Notes: generated by a model not told the origin, from the letters alone. DNA of 64,000 bases from Emcibacter sp. (GCA_021647465.1 JAKIUQ010000005.1:62001-126000); one strand, 5' to 3'; shown: positions 1-9,076, counted from the stretch's first letter. Made by a program: numbers and translations.

Positions 1-22
1 GCCAAAATTAGGGTAAAATAAT

Positions 23-457
23 ATGCACGATAATATAGTGAATTTTATGAAAATGAGTGAGGATACTTATGAGGCGACGACCCATGGGGTTAAGGTGTCT
101 GTACAGCCGTTTTATCTGGAAGATGAGTCTGATCCGGAAGAGGGACGCTATTTTTGGGCCTATCAGGTGAAAATCGAAAATTTAAGCAAAGAAAAACTGC
201 AATTGAAAAGCCGGCGCTGGCAGATAACTGATTCCATGGGCCGGACAGAAAATGTGCAGGGCGAGGGCGTCATCGGCGAGCAGCCTGTCATTGAGCCGGG
301 CTATATCTTTGAATATACCAGCGGCGCGCCGCTCGGCACGTCATCAGGGTTCATGGCAGGTCACTATAGAATGTATAAAGATGATGGAAGTTCATTCGAT
401 GTGGAAATACCGGCTTTCTCGCTGGATAGCCCCTATGGCTCCCATACGTTAAACTAA
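23..457 (+). CDS. apaG: ApaG domain protein (DUF525)
   Basis: This is a 144-residue protein of the ApaG/DUF525 family, a small immunoglobulin-like beta-sandwich of poorly defined biochemical role that is linked in enterobacteria to diadenosine tetraphosphate metabolism and Co2+ resistance. The family core is visible from about residue 17: ATTHGVKVSVQPFYLE, then RYFWAYQVKIENLS, the SRRWQITDSMGR segment and the C-terminal SGFMAGHYRM region. ATG at 23 is preceded by an AGGGT stretch about 8 bases upstream. An internal ATG at 53 would give the more usual 134 residues but has no visible ribosome site. folE follows immediately with no gap. Confidence 0.93.
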   Translation: MHDNIVNFMKMSEDTYEATTHGVKVSVQPFYLEDESDPEEGRYFWAYQVKIENLSKEKLQLKSRRWQITDSMGRTENVQGEGVIGEQPVIEPGYIFEYTSGAPLGTSSGFMAGHYRMYKDDGSSFDVEIPAFSLDSPYGSHTLN

Positions 458-1078
458 GTGAGCAGGGAAAATATTTTGACAAAAAATCAGGGGTGCGACA
501 CACCATCACAAAAAGAGGCCGAAGAGGCCGTGCGGACGCTTCTGCGCTGGGCCGGTGACGATCCAACGCGTGAGGGTCTGATTGACACGCCAACGCGGGT
601 GGTGAAGGCTTATCGGGAATATTTTCGTGGTTATACAGAGGATCCACAGGAAATTTTATCCCGTACTTTTGAAGAAGTCTGCGGTTATGATGAAATGATT
701 GTACTGCGGGATATTCCTTTTGAATCCCACTGTGAACATCATATGGCACCGATCATTGGCCGGGCTCATGTGGGGTATCTTCCCAATAAAAAAGTGATTG
801 GCATCAGTAAGCTGGCGCGTATTGTGGAAACCTATGCCAAGCGGCTTCAGGTTCAGGAAAAAATGACGGCCCAGATTGCAGACTGCATTCAGGATGTTTT
901 GGAGCCCTTGGGGGTTGGGGTCATCATTCAGGCCACCCACCAATGTATGTCCACGCGGGGCGTTCATGCTCATGGGGTATCTATGGTGACAAGCCGCATG
1001 GTCGGCGCCTTTCGCAATGACGATAAAACACGAAGAGAATTTCTGGCGGTCGTCGGTACATTTGAGCCGCATACTTGA
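458..1078 (+). CDS. folE: GTP cyclohydrolase I
   Basis: It converts GTP to 7,8-dihydroneopterin triphosphate, the first step of folate (and preQ0) synthesis, as a cytosolic decamer. Zinc-site residues are recognisable: Cys92 and His95 in ESHCEHHMAPIIG and Cys163 in THQCMSTRGVHAHG. The length of 206 residues fits the family. The frame opens with GTG directly after the apaG stop. A TTG at 476, seven bases after AGGGA, is an equally good start and would remove six residues, so the N-terminus is uncertain. It is probably co-transcribed with apaG. Confidence 0.96.
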   Translation: MSRENILTKNQGCDTPSQKEAEEAVRTLLRWAGDDPTREGLIDTPTRVVKAYREYFRGYTEDPQEILSRTFEEVCGYDEMIVLRDIPFESHCEHHMAPIIGRAHVGYLPNKKVIGISKLARIVETYAKRLQVQEKMTAQIADCIQDVLEPLGVGVIIQATHQCMSTRGVHAHGVSMVTSRMVGAFRNDDKTRREFLAVVGTFEPHT

Positions 1079-1116
1079 TATAAATAAGCGACAAACAAGA
1101 AGGGGACGGATAAAGG

Positions 1117-2565
1117 TTGGTTGATCTTCGGCCCATATTTTTGATCAATGGACTATTCTTGCTCATCCTGGGGGCCGGGATGCTGTTTCCTGCGTTGGTT
1201 GATGTGGCTGTGGATAATCCTGACTGGCAGGTTTTCGCCATTTGCTCTGCATTGGTCATGTTCATTGGCGGCCTGTTGTTTCTCACCAGCCGGGGCGAGG
1301 ATGAGGAGCTGTCAATCCAGCAGGCCTTCATACTGACGGTTTCCACCTGGGTGATCATTCCGACTTTCGGGGCTTTGCCTTTTGTGTTTTCCGATCTTTC
1401 TTTAAGCTATACCGATGCTTTTTTCGAGGCTATGTCGGGCCTGTCCACAACGGGTTCAACGGTTATTACCGGCCTTGATGGCGCACCGCCCGGCATTCTT
1501 CTCTGGCGGGCATTATTGCAATGGTTTGGCGGCGTGGGGATCATTGTTATGGCGGTGATTATCCTGCCGTTCCTGAGGGTTGGCGGGATGCAATTGTTTA
1601 AGATCGGGGCTTTTGAGACTTCCGAGAAAGTATTGCCGCGTGCGGCGCAGCTTGGCATTGCCATATCTCTGATTTATGTGGGGTTGACGATCATTTGCGG
1701 CGTGGCTCTATGGGCCGCCGGCATGAGCGCTTTTGAGGCCGTGAGCCATTCTTTCACGACGATTGCCACGGGGGGTTTTTCCACCACCGATGGATCAATT
1801 GGTCATTTCGACAGTGCGTTGATTGATTATATCATTGTCCTGTTTATGATCATTGGCAGCATGCCGTTTATTCTATATTTAAAAATGGTTCAGGGACATA
1901 GTCTCATTCTATGGCGGGATTCCCAAGTCAGATGGTTTTTGGCGCTGCTGGTTCTCTTGATTGCCCTCTTAAGCTTATGGCGCTGGAGCGGTAATGATCA
2001 GGGCATGTTAGAGGTTTTGCGCTATACAATTTTTAATGTGGTTTCCATCCTTACAGGAACAGGCTTTACCACGGCGGATTATACCACCTGGGGGGCGCTG
2101 GCGGTGACGGTTTTCTTTTTTATTATGTTCATTGGCGGCTGCGCGGGTTCGACATCCTGCGGCGTTAAAATATTCAGGCTTCAGATTTTGGTCAGTATGG
2201 TGGCGGCACATTTGAAACATATTCTGCGGCCCAGCGGCATTTTTATACCCCGCTATAATGATGTGCCGATCAAGGATGATGTCATGGGCTCGGTGATAAG
2301 CTATCTGTTTTTGTTTTTGGTGTGTTTTTTAATTTTGACTTTGGGGCTTTCCCTGACGGGGCTTGATTTTATAACAGCGATTTCTGGCGCAGGGACGGCT
2401 ATCGCCAATGTGGGCCCCGCGCTTGGCCCCATCATCGGCCCAACGGGGACTTTCCAGCCTTTGCCAGATACGGCAAAATGGTTTTTAAGTATGGGGATGC
2501 TTATGGGACGGCTTGAACTTTTCGCGGTTCTTATTCTTTTCTCGCCGCAATTCTGGCGGGCATAA
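1117..2565 (+). CDS. trkH: TrkH-type potassium uptake membrane protein
   Basis: This is the 482-residue ion-conducting subunit of a Trk potassium system, located in the inner membrane. Four pore-loop repeats are visible: GLSTTGSTV, TIATGGFSTT, LTGTGFTTADY and GTAIANVGPA. Each carries the filter glycine, and hydrophobic helices lie between them. The length equals that of typical TrkH. The start is TTG at 1117, with AGGGG about 11 bases upstream. The regulatory TrkA subunit is not in this window. The gene converges on the minus-strand gene at 2570 with only four bases between them, and I see no terminator. Confidence 0.95.
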   Translation: MVDLRPIFLINGLFLLILGAGMLFPALVDVAVDNPDWQVFAICSALVMFIGGLLFLTSRGEDEELSIQQAFILTVSTWVIIPTFGALPFVFSDLSLSYTDAFFEAMSGLSTTGSTVITGLDGAPPGILLWRALLQWFGGVGIIVMAVIILPFLRVGGMQLFKIGAFETSEKVLPRAAQLGIAISLIYVGLTIICGVALWAAGMSAFEAVSHSFTTIATGGFSTTDGSIGHFDSALIDYIIVLFMIIGSMPFILYLKMVQGHSLILWRDSQVRWFLALLVLLIALLSLWRWSGNDQGMLEVLRYTIFNVVSILTGTGFTTADYTTWGALAVTVFFFIMFIGGCAGSTSCGVKIFRLQILVSMVAAHLKHILRPSGIFIPRYNDVPIKDDVMGSVISYLFLFLVCFLILTLGLSLTGLDFITAISGAGTAIANVGPALGPIIGPTGTFQPLPDTAKWFLSMGMLMGRLELFAVLILFSPQFWRA

Positions 2566-2569
2566 AATC

Positions 2570-3076
2570 TTATTCTTCACTGGCCTTCTGTTCGGCATCT
2601 TTTTCGATGATGCCAATCAATAACTGACGCTGAAGCGCCAGCAGGGAAAAATGATTATCCAGTTTTTTGATTAAATCGCGGGCTTCTTCAGCATCAATAT
2701 AGCCGGGGCTGTCGCCAACGGGGCTGAGGCTGTCTAAAATACCGCCGATGTTGGTCGCATTTCTTAAACTGGCCTGAGAGGCGATGGAATGCCAATCCAC
2801 ATCATTGTCCAATGTTTCAATGGGCAGAAAGACGCCGCCCGCGAGAAAGGAGAAATGTTCCGAAATGACCGTCGCGGATGTTTCCCGAACCAGCTTTTCC
2901 ACCCGTTCCAGTGACAGTTCCGCATCGCCGTTGGGGTCTGTGAAATCATAGGCTCGCGTGCGCCCAATCTCCAGAATCTCCATCACTTTCGGAATGCCGC
3001 CCGCCTGACGAAATAATTCGCTGACCACGGCCTTGGTGGAACCGTATTTTCTTTTTTTTAAGGGGTTAAAGCTCAT
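2570..3076 (-). CDS. Small putative regulator, CII-like
   Basis: I do not firmly recognise this 168-residue protein. A basic start (NPLKKRKYGSTK) is followed by an HTH-like stretch (residues 15-45: FRQAGGIPKVMEILEIGRTR) and a segment resembling the phage CII/CP76 regulator family (LSLERVEKLVRETSATVI then LAGGVFLPIE). The C-terminal third (residues 125-168) is predicted helical and charged. There is no signal peptide or membrane segment. The gene is divergent from argE across a very AT-rich 100-bp gap that holds a spaced direct repeat, so autoregulation or control of argE is possible. That is inference; the family assignment is tentative. Confidence 0.6.
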   Translation of the reverse strand: MSFNPLKKRKYGSTKAVVSELFRQAGGIPKVMEILEIGRTRAYDFTDPNGDAELSLERVEKLVRETSATVISEHFSFLAGGVFLPIETLDNDVDWHSIASQASLRNATNIGGILDSLSPVGDSPGYIDAEEARDLIKKLDNHFSLLALQRQLLIGIIEKDAEQKASEE

Positions 3077-3118
3077 GCTAATTCCCGGCTTTCTTTTAAT
3101 TTTATTTTCTTTATAAAT

Positions 3119-3153
3119 ATATTGATAAATACATTAACATATTGAGATAAATA
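3119..3153. repeat. Spaced direct repeat in divergent promoter region
   Basis: Two related AT-rich elements, ATATTGATAAATA (3119-3131) and ATATTGAGATAAATA (3139-3153), start exactly 20 bp apart (two helical turns). They lie in the gap between the putative regulator at 2570-3076 and argE. The spacing and position fit an operator, but the region is so AT-rich that chance similarity is possible. Confidence 0.35.
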
Positions 3154-3178
3154 TCCAACGAATTATATAGGGCTGTTG

Positions 3179-4357
3179 ATGCGGGAATATTCCACCAATG
3201 AGATGCTGTCAAAACTCATCTCTTTTGATACGACCAGCTGGAAATCAAATCTTGAACTCATCACGTTTGTGATAGAATATCTGCAGTCTTTTGGGGTAGC
3301 CTCGAAAGTATTTTTTAATGCGGAAAAGACCAAGGCGAATTTGCTGGCCACTATCGGACCAGAAGATGTTCCGGGCATTATGCTGTCCGGTCATACGGAT
3401 GTGGTGCCAACGGCGGCGCAGAACTGGTCTTCTGATCCCTTTGAGATGCAGGCCAGGGATGGCCGGCTTTATGGCCGGGGAACCTGTGATATGAAAGGCT
3501 TCATTGCCTGCGTTCTGGCGGCGGTGCCAAAATTTATGACGGCGGGCCTGAAAGAACCGCTGCATATTGCGCTGTCTTATGACGAGGAAGTTGGCTGTAC
3601 CGGTGTGATGAGCCTTGCGGAACATGTGGGCGCAATGAAGGTCAAGCCCAGAGCCTGTATCGTTGGGGAACCCACCAATATGAAAGTGGTCAATTCCCAT
3701 AAGGGCATTTTCCATTTGCTGACCCGGATTTATGGTCTTGCGGCCCATTCCAGTACGGACCGGGGGTTGAATACGGTAATCTATGCGGCAAGAATGATAA
3801 GTTTCTTGAGCGACCTGGCCGAAGAAATGAAAAGCCGTACTGCCATAGTTGAAGGGTTTGACCCGCCCTATACAACCATTCATGTGGGCCGGATCAAAGG
3901 CGGAACAGCGGCGAATATCACGCCGGAATATTGTGAGTTTGAGTGGGACTTCAGACCAATCCCCGGTATGGAGGAGGCACAAGATGAGATATTGGTGCGG
4001 TTTAACGCCTATGTTCGTGACCACATCCTTCCTGATATGATACGGCAAGATAAAGAAACGGCAAAGGTTGAAACGGATCTATTGTCACGGGTGCCGTCCT
4101 TGCTCCCGCAAAGCGGCTCAACGGCGGAAAGTCTGGTGTTGGCGCTGGCCAGTCAGAATGATGTCCATGTGGTGTCCTACGGCACGGAAGCCGGAATTTT
4201 TCAGGCCACCGGCGGTGTGCCGACCGTGGTCTGCGGCCCGGGAAGTATCCTTCAGGCCCATAAGCCAGATGAATATATAGAACAATCGGAACTTGATTCA
4301 TGTGATGAATTTTTGGGCCGGTTGCGGGATGTCATTAAACTGTCAGGAGCAAAGTGA
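3179..4357 (+). CDS. argE: Acetylornithine deacetylase (M20 family)
   Basis: It hydrolyses N-acetylornithine to ornithine and acetate in arginine synthesis. M20A metal-site motifs are present: SGHTDVVP (first metal ligand His, catalytic Asp), YGRGTCDMKG (bridging Asp), YDEEVGCTG (catalytic Glu and ligand Glu), GEPT, and CGPGSILQAHKPDE near the C-terminus. The length of 393 residues is usual. I chose ATG at 3179; an in-frame TTG lies three bases upstream. The stop overlaps the start of the next gene (TGATG). Its product feeds ArgF, encoded 1.5 kb downstream on the other strand. Closely related M20 enzymes exist, but the arg context supports ArgE. Confidence 0.92.
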   Translation: MREYSTNEMLSKLISFDTTSWKSNLELITFVIEYLQSFGVASKVFFNAEKTKANLLATIGPEDVPGIMLSGHTDVVPTAAQNWSSDPFEMQARDGRLYGRGTCDMKGFIACVLAAVPKFMTAGLKEPLHIALSYDEEVGCTGVMSLAEHVGAMKVKPRACIVGEPTNMKVVNSHKGIFHLLTRIYGLAAHSSTDRGLNTVIYAARMISFLSDLAEEMKSRTAIVEGFDPPYTTIHVGRIKGGTAANITPEYCEFEWDFRPIPGMEEAQDEILVRFNAYVRDHILPDMIRQDKETAKVETDLLSRVPSLLPQSGSTAESLVLALASQNDVHVVSYGTEAGIFQATGGVPTVVCGPGSILQAHKPDEYIEQSELDSCDEFLGRLRDVIKLSGAK

Positions 4358-4926
4358 TGTCGATTATTGACGCCATAAAAGCAAGAAGCAGCAATGGTAT
4401 AATGACGGATACGGCGGTATCGCTGGCGCATATTAAACAGCTTTTGGATGCGGCCGTTTGTACGCCCGTACATCATAACGCGAAACCCTGGCGGTTTTTG
4501 GTCATTCAGGGCGCAGGGCGTCAGACTTTAAGCGATATTATGGTTCAGCATTTGGACAAAAGAATATCTGATCCAAAAGAGCCGAGGAATATTGCCCTGC
4601 GCCAGAAATTAAGCCAAAAAGCTTTTCGCTCTCCCGTCATCATTGCGGTGGCAGCGGCAAAGCCGGACGGTGAGAAAATACTGATGATAGAGAATGTGGC
4701 GTCTGCCGTCGCCGCCTGCCAGAATATTTTACTGGCAGCGCCGGAATTGGGATTAAGTGCCTTTTGGCGCACAGGCAGCTTTATGTATGCACCGGATACG
4801 GTTTCTGCCTTGGGCTTTGAGGGCGGTGCTGAATTGGTTGGGTTGATATATCTGGGCTATCCAAAAAGGGAAATGCGGCCCAAGCCGCGGGAAACATCTG
4901 ATCCTTATGTCAGATGGCTGGAATGA
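4357..4926 (+). CDS. Nitroreductase family protein (YdjA-like)
   Basis: This FMN-binding nitroreductase-fold protein of about 189 residues most resembles the short YdjA-type subgroup. IKARSSNG near the N-terminus and VCTPVHHNAKPWRFLVI mark the FMN-binding region, and GLSAFWRTG and LGYPKRE are typical C-terminal motifs. The substrate is unknown. ATG at 4357 overlaps the argE stop and has AGGAG 8 bases upstream; a GTG three bases earlier is less likely. It is translationally coupled to argE, though no role in arginine metabolism is evident. The gene converges on hslO with a three-base gap. Confidence 0.88.
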   Translation: MSIIDAIKARSSNGIMTDTAVSLAHIKQLLDAAVCTPVHHNAKPWRFLVIQGAGRQTLSDIMVQHLDKRISDPKEPRNIALRQKLSQKAFRSPVIIAVAAAKPDGEKILMIENVASAVAACQNILLAAPELGLSAFWRTGSFMYAPDTVSALGFEGGAELVGLIYLGYPKREMRPKPRETSDPYVRWLE

Positions 4927-4929
4927 TCA

Positions 4930-5838
4930 TTAATTAATCAGTTTTTTCAGCTCGAATTTATGGTCGGTTTTGCAGAATTCGCAGGTCATGCTGATCACGC
5001 CGTCCTCGGCAATATCCCGCAATTCCTGTGTGTTGAAACTGGCCAGAACATCGCGCAGTTTATCTTCGGAGCAACGACAGCCGGGCATCATCTGTGTGGT
5101 GGAGAACAGGCGAACGCCGCTTTCATGAAAAAGCCGCAAAAGCACGTCTTGTAAGGCAAGCCCGCTGTCCAGAAGCTCTTCCGGTTTTACCGTAGACAGC
5201 AGAATAGTTGCCGTGTTCCAGTCGTCTTTCTGTTTTTCATCATCACGGGTACTGGCCATTTCGCTTTGTGTATTCCGGGCCAGATGTTGAATCATAATGG
5301 CCGCCGCAGTCCAGTGACCATTGGCAGATTTATCACAGCTTATCATAACGTGGGTTGGCAATTGCTCAGAGGTCTGAAAATATTCTTCTGCGGAATCCTT
5401 GAGATTACCATTTTGCAATTCTACGACGCCTTGATAGCGGGCCATATGCTGTCCCTGATCCATCGTAATCATAAGCTGGCCATTTCCCAGAACAGGCCCG
5501 CCTGGGGCAACATCGTCCGCAAGGTTAATATAACCGCGAATGACGCCTGACCCATTGCCATCTGTGGCAAAGTCACTGATCATTGATTTGACCCTGCCGT
5601 CACTTTTAATCTGCATCGTGAAGATACCGTCAAATTTCATCATGCTGCCCAATAACGCCGTAAGCGCCATGGTTTGCCCCAGCACGCGTTTGATATCATC
5701 TGAACAGGTATAATGAGCCAGAATTTCGTTTAAGGGTTTATTCAGCCGGACAATACGGCCTTTGATGTCTTGCGCGTCTATTTGAAAGGCCAAACAACTA
5801 TCATTAAAATGACAGCAATCATTAAAAAGAGGTGTCAT
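4930..5838 (-). CDS. hslO: Hsp33 redox-regulated chaperone
   Basis: This cytosolic holdase is activated by oxidation of a C-terminal zinc site. The zinc-binding cysteines appear as CRC (in PGCRCSED) and CEFC (in MTCEFCKTDHKF), the expected CxC plus CxxC pattern. The N-terminal domain includes LLGSMMKFDGIFTMQIKSDG. I prefer ATG at 5838 (about 302 residues), preceded by GGGA; a TTG at 5850 would overlap argF further. It is the last gene of the argD-argF-hslO cluster, an arrangement common in Alphaproteobacteria. Confidence 0.96.
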   Translation of the reverse strand: MTPLFNDCCHFNDSCLAFQIDAQDIKGRIVRLNKPLNEILAHYTCSDDIKRVLGQTMALTALLGSMMKFDGIFTMQIKSDGRVKSMISDFATDGNGSGVIRGYINLADDVAPGGPVLGNGQLMITMDQGQHMARYQGVVELQNGNLKDSAEEYFQTSEQLPTHVMISCDKSANGHWTAAAIMIQHLARNTQSEMASTRDDEKQKDDWNTATILLSTVKPEELLDSGLALQDVLLRLFHESGVRLFSTTQMMPGCRCSEDKLRDVLASFNTQELRDIAEDGVISMTCEFCKTDHKFELKKLIN

Positions 5839-5839
5839 A

Positions 5840-6814
5840 TCATTTCCCAAAGCACCACATGAGAATGCTTTTCTGAATATGGAGGCGATTTTCAGCTTCG
5901 TCCCAGATGACCGATTGGGGGCCGTCTATCACTTCATCGGTGACTTCTTCGCCCCTGTGGGCGGGCAGGCAATGCATGAACAGGCTGTTTTTATTTGCTT
6001 GGCGGATGAGTTTGCGATTAACTTGATAGGGGGACAGGATTTCAATACGTTCTGGCGCATCTGTATCGCCCATGGAGACCCATGTGTCGGTAATGATGCA
6101 GTCGGCATTGCGTGCGGCTTTGTTTGGGTCCTGGGTCAGGGTGACTTTCCCGCCATTGCGCGCGGCCCATTCGAGTATTTCTGCCCTAGGACAAAATTCT
6201 TTTGGGCAGGCCAGGACCAATTCGCAGTCAAATAATACCGCCGCGTGAATCCATGAGACAGCAACATTATTGCCATCGCCAGACCAGGCAATTTTCTTGC
6301 CCTTGATAGGGCCGCGATGTTCTTCAAAGGTTAAAACATCCGCCATGACCTGACAAGGATGAGAAAAATCGGTCAGGGCATTGATGACCGGCACGGTGGC
6401 ATGCTGCGCCATTTCCAGTAATGATTCATGATTATCTGCCCTGAGCATTACGGCATCAACAAAACCGGACAGGACTTGCGCCGTATCGGAAACCGTTTCC
6501 CCCCGTCCAAGCTGCATATCATTACCCTGCAGGACAAGGGATGTTCCGCCCAATTGATGCATGGACATCTCAAAAGAAACTCTGGTGCGCGTTGATGGCT
6601 TCTCAAAAACCATGGCAAGGCTTTTATCCGCCAAAGGCCGGTCAGGATGGATGAATCCCTTGCCATGTCCGTCTTGGGTTGCGGTGATTTTCAGGGCCTT
6701 GGCTTTTTCAATGATATCGCGCGCCTCTGCCTTGGTGAGGGCCGCGAGGTCAAGGAAATGCCGGTAAGGCTCTTTCAGGTTTTTATAGGGTTCATTTCTG
6801 GCGTTTGAGGTCAC
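5840..6814 (-). CDS. argF: Ornithine carbamoyltransferase
   Basis: It forms citrulline from ornithine and carbamoyl phosphate. The carbamoyl-phosphate motif STRTR sits in KPSTRTRVSFEMS, the DFSHPCQVMAD motif and the ornithine-loop motif HCLPAHRGEEVTDEV are intact, and the length of 324 residues is normal. The start is GTG at 6814, overlapping the argD stop as GTGA, so the two genes are translationally coupled. It acts directly after ArgE and ArgD. Confidence 0.97.
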   Translation of the reverse strand: MTSNARNEPYKNLKEPYRHFLDLAALTKAEARDIIEKAKALKITATQDGHGKGFIHPDRPLADKSLAMVFEKPSTRTRVSFEMSMHQLGGTSLVLQGNDMQLGRGETVSDTAQVLSGFVDAVMLRADNHESLLEMAQHATVPVINALTDFSHPCQVMADVLTFEEHRGPIKGKKIAWSGDGNNVAVSWIHAAVLFDCELVLACPKEFCPRAEILEWAARNGGKVTLTQDPNKAARNADCIITDTWVSMGDTDAPERIEILSPYQVNRKLIRQANKNSLFMHCLPAHRGEEVTDEVIDGPQSVIWDEAENRLHIQKSILMWCFGK

Positions 6815-8052
6815 GCTTCATCATCCTGTTGTTCAGGTAAGTCCTGTTCTAGCTCAGTGCATATCTGGGCCATTTTCTTAAGGGCTTCGTCAATATGCTC
6901 TTTTTCAATAATCAGCGGTGGTAAAAGGCGAACCGTATTGTCTGCAGCCCCAACAACCAATAAGCCACCTTCCAAGGCTTTTGCCGTAAAAACAGAGGGT
7001 TCAATGGTAATTTTCAAGCCCAGCATAAGGCCGACACCGCGCACCAGTTCAATGATTTTCGGATGCTCCTTGCGAAGGGTCATCAAACCTTTTCTAAGGT
7101 CATAGGACATTTTTTCCACATGATCCAGAAAACCATCCGCCAATAGGATATCCAGTACCTTGTTGCCAATGGCCATCGCCATAGGGTTGCCGCCAAACGT
7201 TGATCCGTGGCTGCCGGTTGTCATTGCGCGGCCCACCTCTTCTATGGTCAGACAGGCTCCCATGGGGAAACCGGCCCCGATACCCTTGGCCGTACAAAGA
7301 ATATCCGGGCTAATATGGCTATGCTGATAGGCAAATAATTTTTCAGTCCGGCCCATACCACATTGCACTTCATCAAAAATCAGCAGGATGCCATGTTTGT
7401 CGCATAATTCCCGCAGAATTTGCATATTGTCGCTGGAGACAGGTTTGATACCGCCTTCGCCAAGCACAGGCTCAATCATAATGGCGGCCGTTTCATGAGT
7501 GATCGCCGCTTCGACCTTTGTCATATCGCGGAAAAAGGGAACATGATCAAAACCGTCCATCATGGGGCCAAATCCTTTAACCAGCTTTTCCTGACCCGAG
7601 GCGGCAATGGTGGCAAGGGTGCGGCCATGGAAACAGCCTTCGAAAGTGATGATCCGGTAACGTTCAGGAGCATTATTCTCATAATGATATTTTCGGGCCA
7701 TTTTTATGGCGCATTCAACGGCCTCTGCCCCGGAATTTGTAAAGAACATCGTGTCGGCAAAGCTGTTTTCCGCCAGCCGTTTTGCCAAAATCTCTTGGCC
7801 CGGAATGCGGTATATATTGGAGGTATGCCAGACTTTTCCGGCTTGTTCCGTGATGGTTTTGACGAGTTCGGGATGGCAGAAACCTAAATTATTCACACCG
7901 ATACCACAGCCAAAATCCAGATATTCATTGCCGTCCAGATCATAAGCATAAACGCCCTTGCCATGATCAATCGCGATGCTTGCTCGCGCATAAGTCGGCA
8001 AAACGGGCGGAATTATGGTTTCTTCCTGACTGTCACCACGGCTGTTTTTCAT
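6811..8052 (-). CDS. argD: Acetylornithine aminotransferase
   Basis: This PLP-dependent class III aminotransferase makes N-acetylornithine from N-acetylglutamate semialdehyde, and often also serves succinyldiaminopimelate. Visible motifs are the PLP phosphate-binding NSGAEAVECAIKMAR, the PLP-ring Asp in LLIFDEVQCGMGRT, and the Schiff-base Lys in TAKGIGAGFPMGA. It is 413 residues long, slightly longer than usual because of an acidic C-terminal tail (EQDLPEQQDDEA). It opens the minus-strand argD-argF-hslO unit. Its promoter should lie in the roughly 115 bp between it and the permease gene upstream. Confidence 0.96.
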   Translation of the reverse strand: MKNSRGDSQEETIIPPVLPTYARASIAIDHGKGVYAYDLDGNEYLDFGCGIGVNNLGFCHPELVKTITEQAGKVWHTSNIYRIPGQEILAKRLAENSFADTMFFTNSGAEAVECAIKMARKYHYENNAPERYRIITFEGCFHGRTLATIAASGQEKLVKGFGPMMDGFDHVPFFRDMTKVEAAITHETAAIMIEPVLGEGGIKPVSSDNMQILRELCDKHGILLIFDEVQCGMGRTEKLFAYQHSHISPDILCTAKGIGAGFPMGACLTIEEVGRAMTTGSHGSTFGGNPMAMAIGNKVLDILLADGFLDHVEKMSYDLRKGLMTLRKEHPKIIELVRGVGLMLGLKITIEPSVFTAKALEGGLLVVGAADNTVRLLPPLIIEKEHIDEALKKMAQICTELEQDLPEQQDDEA

Positions 8053-8168
8053 ATCTATTCTCTATTCACGCGTATTTTATATTTTTTTATTTCGGGGCCG
8101 CAGAATATCTCTTCTCTGACCACCTCTGTCAATATAACAATGTTGTTTTGGGGTAGTTTTTGGAGGTA

Positions 8169-8993
8169 TTATGGTCGTAATTTATATCCTGAGCTGAACA
8201 TTCGATAACAAACAAGGCCTAAAATGCTGTTTAAAATGGCAATATAAATGATGCCAATTAACAGATTGCCATCGGCTTGATCAATAATGCCATAACGGAA
8301 ACCATCAATCAGATAGAAAAAAGGATTGAGCTGACTGATAGTATGCCAAATTCCCGGCAAACGGTCGATAGAATAAAAAGTTCCCGAAAGGAAGGACAGG
8401 GGAACAATGACGAAATTGGTGATGCTGGAACTTTGTTCCCATTTTTCAGCCCAAATGCCGGCGATAATGCCAATCAAGGCCAGCATAACCGCTGCAGACA
8501 GGCCATAGTAAAGTAAGGCCCATATATGGGTGATCTTTAAATCCACGAAAAGAAACATGGCCAGCGTGACAAAAACCCCAACCATGGCCGCACGCGTTAC
8601 GGCGGCCATGGTAATGGCAAGGGTCATTTCGCCGGCGCCAATGGGGGCGAGCAAAAGATCAACAATATTCCCCTGCATCTTGGCGGTCATCAGGCTTGAT
8701 ATTGTATTGGCAAAAGCATTCTGTAAAACAGCCATAATCACGAGGCCAGGTGCCAGAAAAAGCTCAAAGGAAACATCACCGGCATAGCGCCCGCCCCCCC
8801 CCAGGGCGACAGTGAAAACCGTCATAAAAAGTGCGGTGGTGATAACGGGGGAAAGGACAGTCTGGCCGAATACTTTACAAAAGCGATGAATTTCTTTTTT
8901 ATATAATGTCCAAACGCCGAGCCAGTTAATGGGCCCGATTCTTTTTGCGGCGTATGGCGATAAGCTTTGCCCTATGGTTTCGTTGATTTTCAT
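8169..8993 (-). CDS. ABC-2 type transporter permease
   Basis: This is an integral inner-membrane permease with six hydrophobic segments and the ABC-2 signature region (FVIVPLSFLSGTFYSIDRLP, then LNPFFYLIDGFRYG). It resembles export permeases of the YadH/NodJ type; the substrate is unknown. I prefer ATG at 8993 (274 residues, the family size). An upstream TTG at 9050 would add 19 polar residues. No ATPase gene is adjacent, so its partner must be encoded elsewhere. A run of nine G on the coding strand (8794-8802) encodes a Gly-rich loop after the first membrane segment and is a potential slippage site. Confidence 0.9.
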   Translation of the reverse strand: MKINETIGQSLSPYAAKRIGPINWLGVWTLYKKEIHRFCKVFGQTVLSPVITTALFMTVFTVALGGGGRYAGDVSFELFLAPGLVIMAVLQNAFANTISSLMTAKMQGNIVDLLLAPIGAGEMTLAITMAAVTRAAMVGVFVTLAMFLFVDLKITHIWALLYYGLSAAVMLALIGIIAGIWAEKWEQSSSITNFVIVPLSFLSGTFYSIDRLPGIWHTISQLNPFFYLIDGFRYGIIDQADGNLLIGIIYIAILNSILGLVCYRMFSSGYKLRP

Positions 8994-9076
8994 AATTTTT
9001 GCTCGAATAACGTCATAAATATATCGCTCATTCTGTTTTTTAACGTACAAAAGCCTCTACCGCAAGCACTCAGCCC

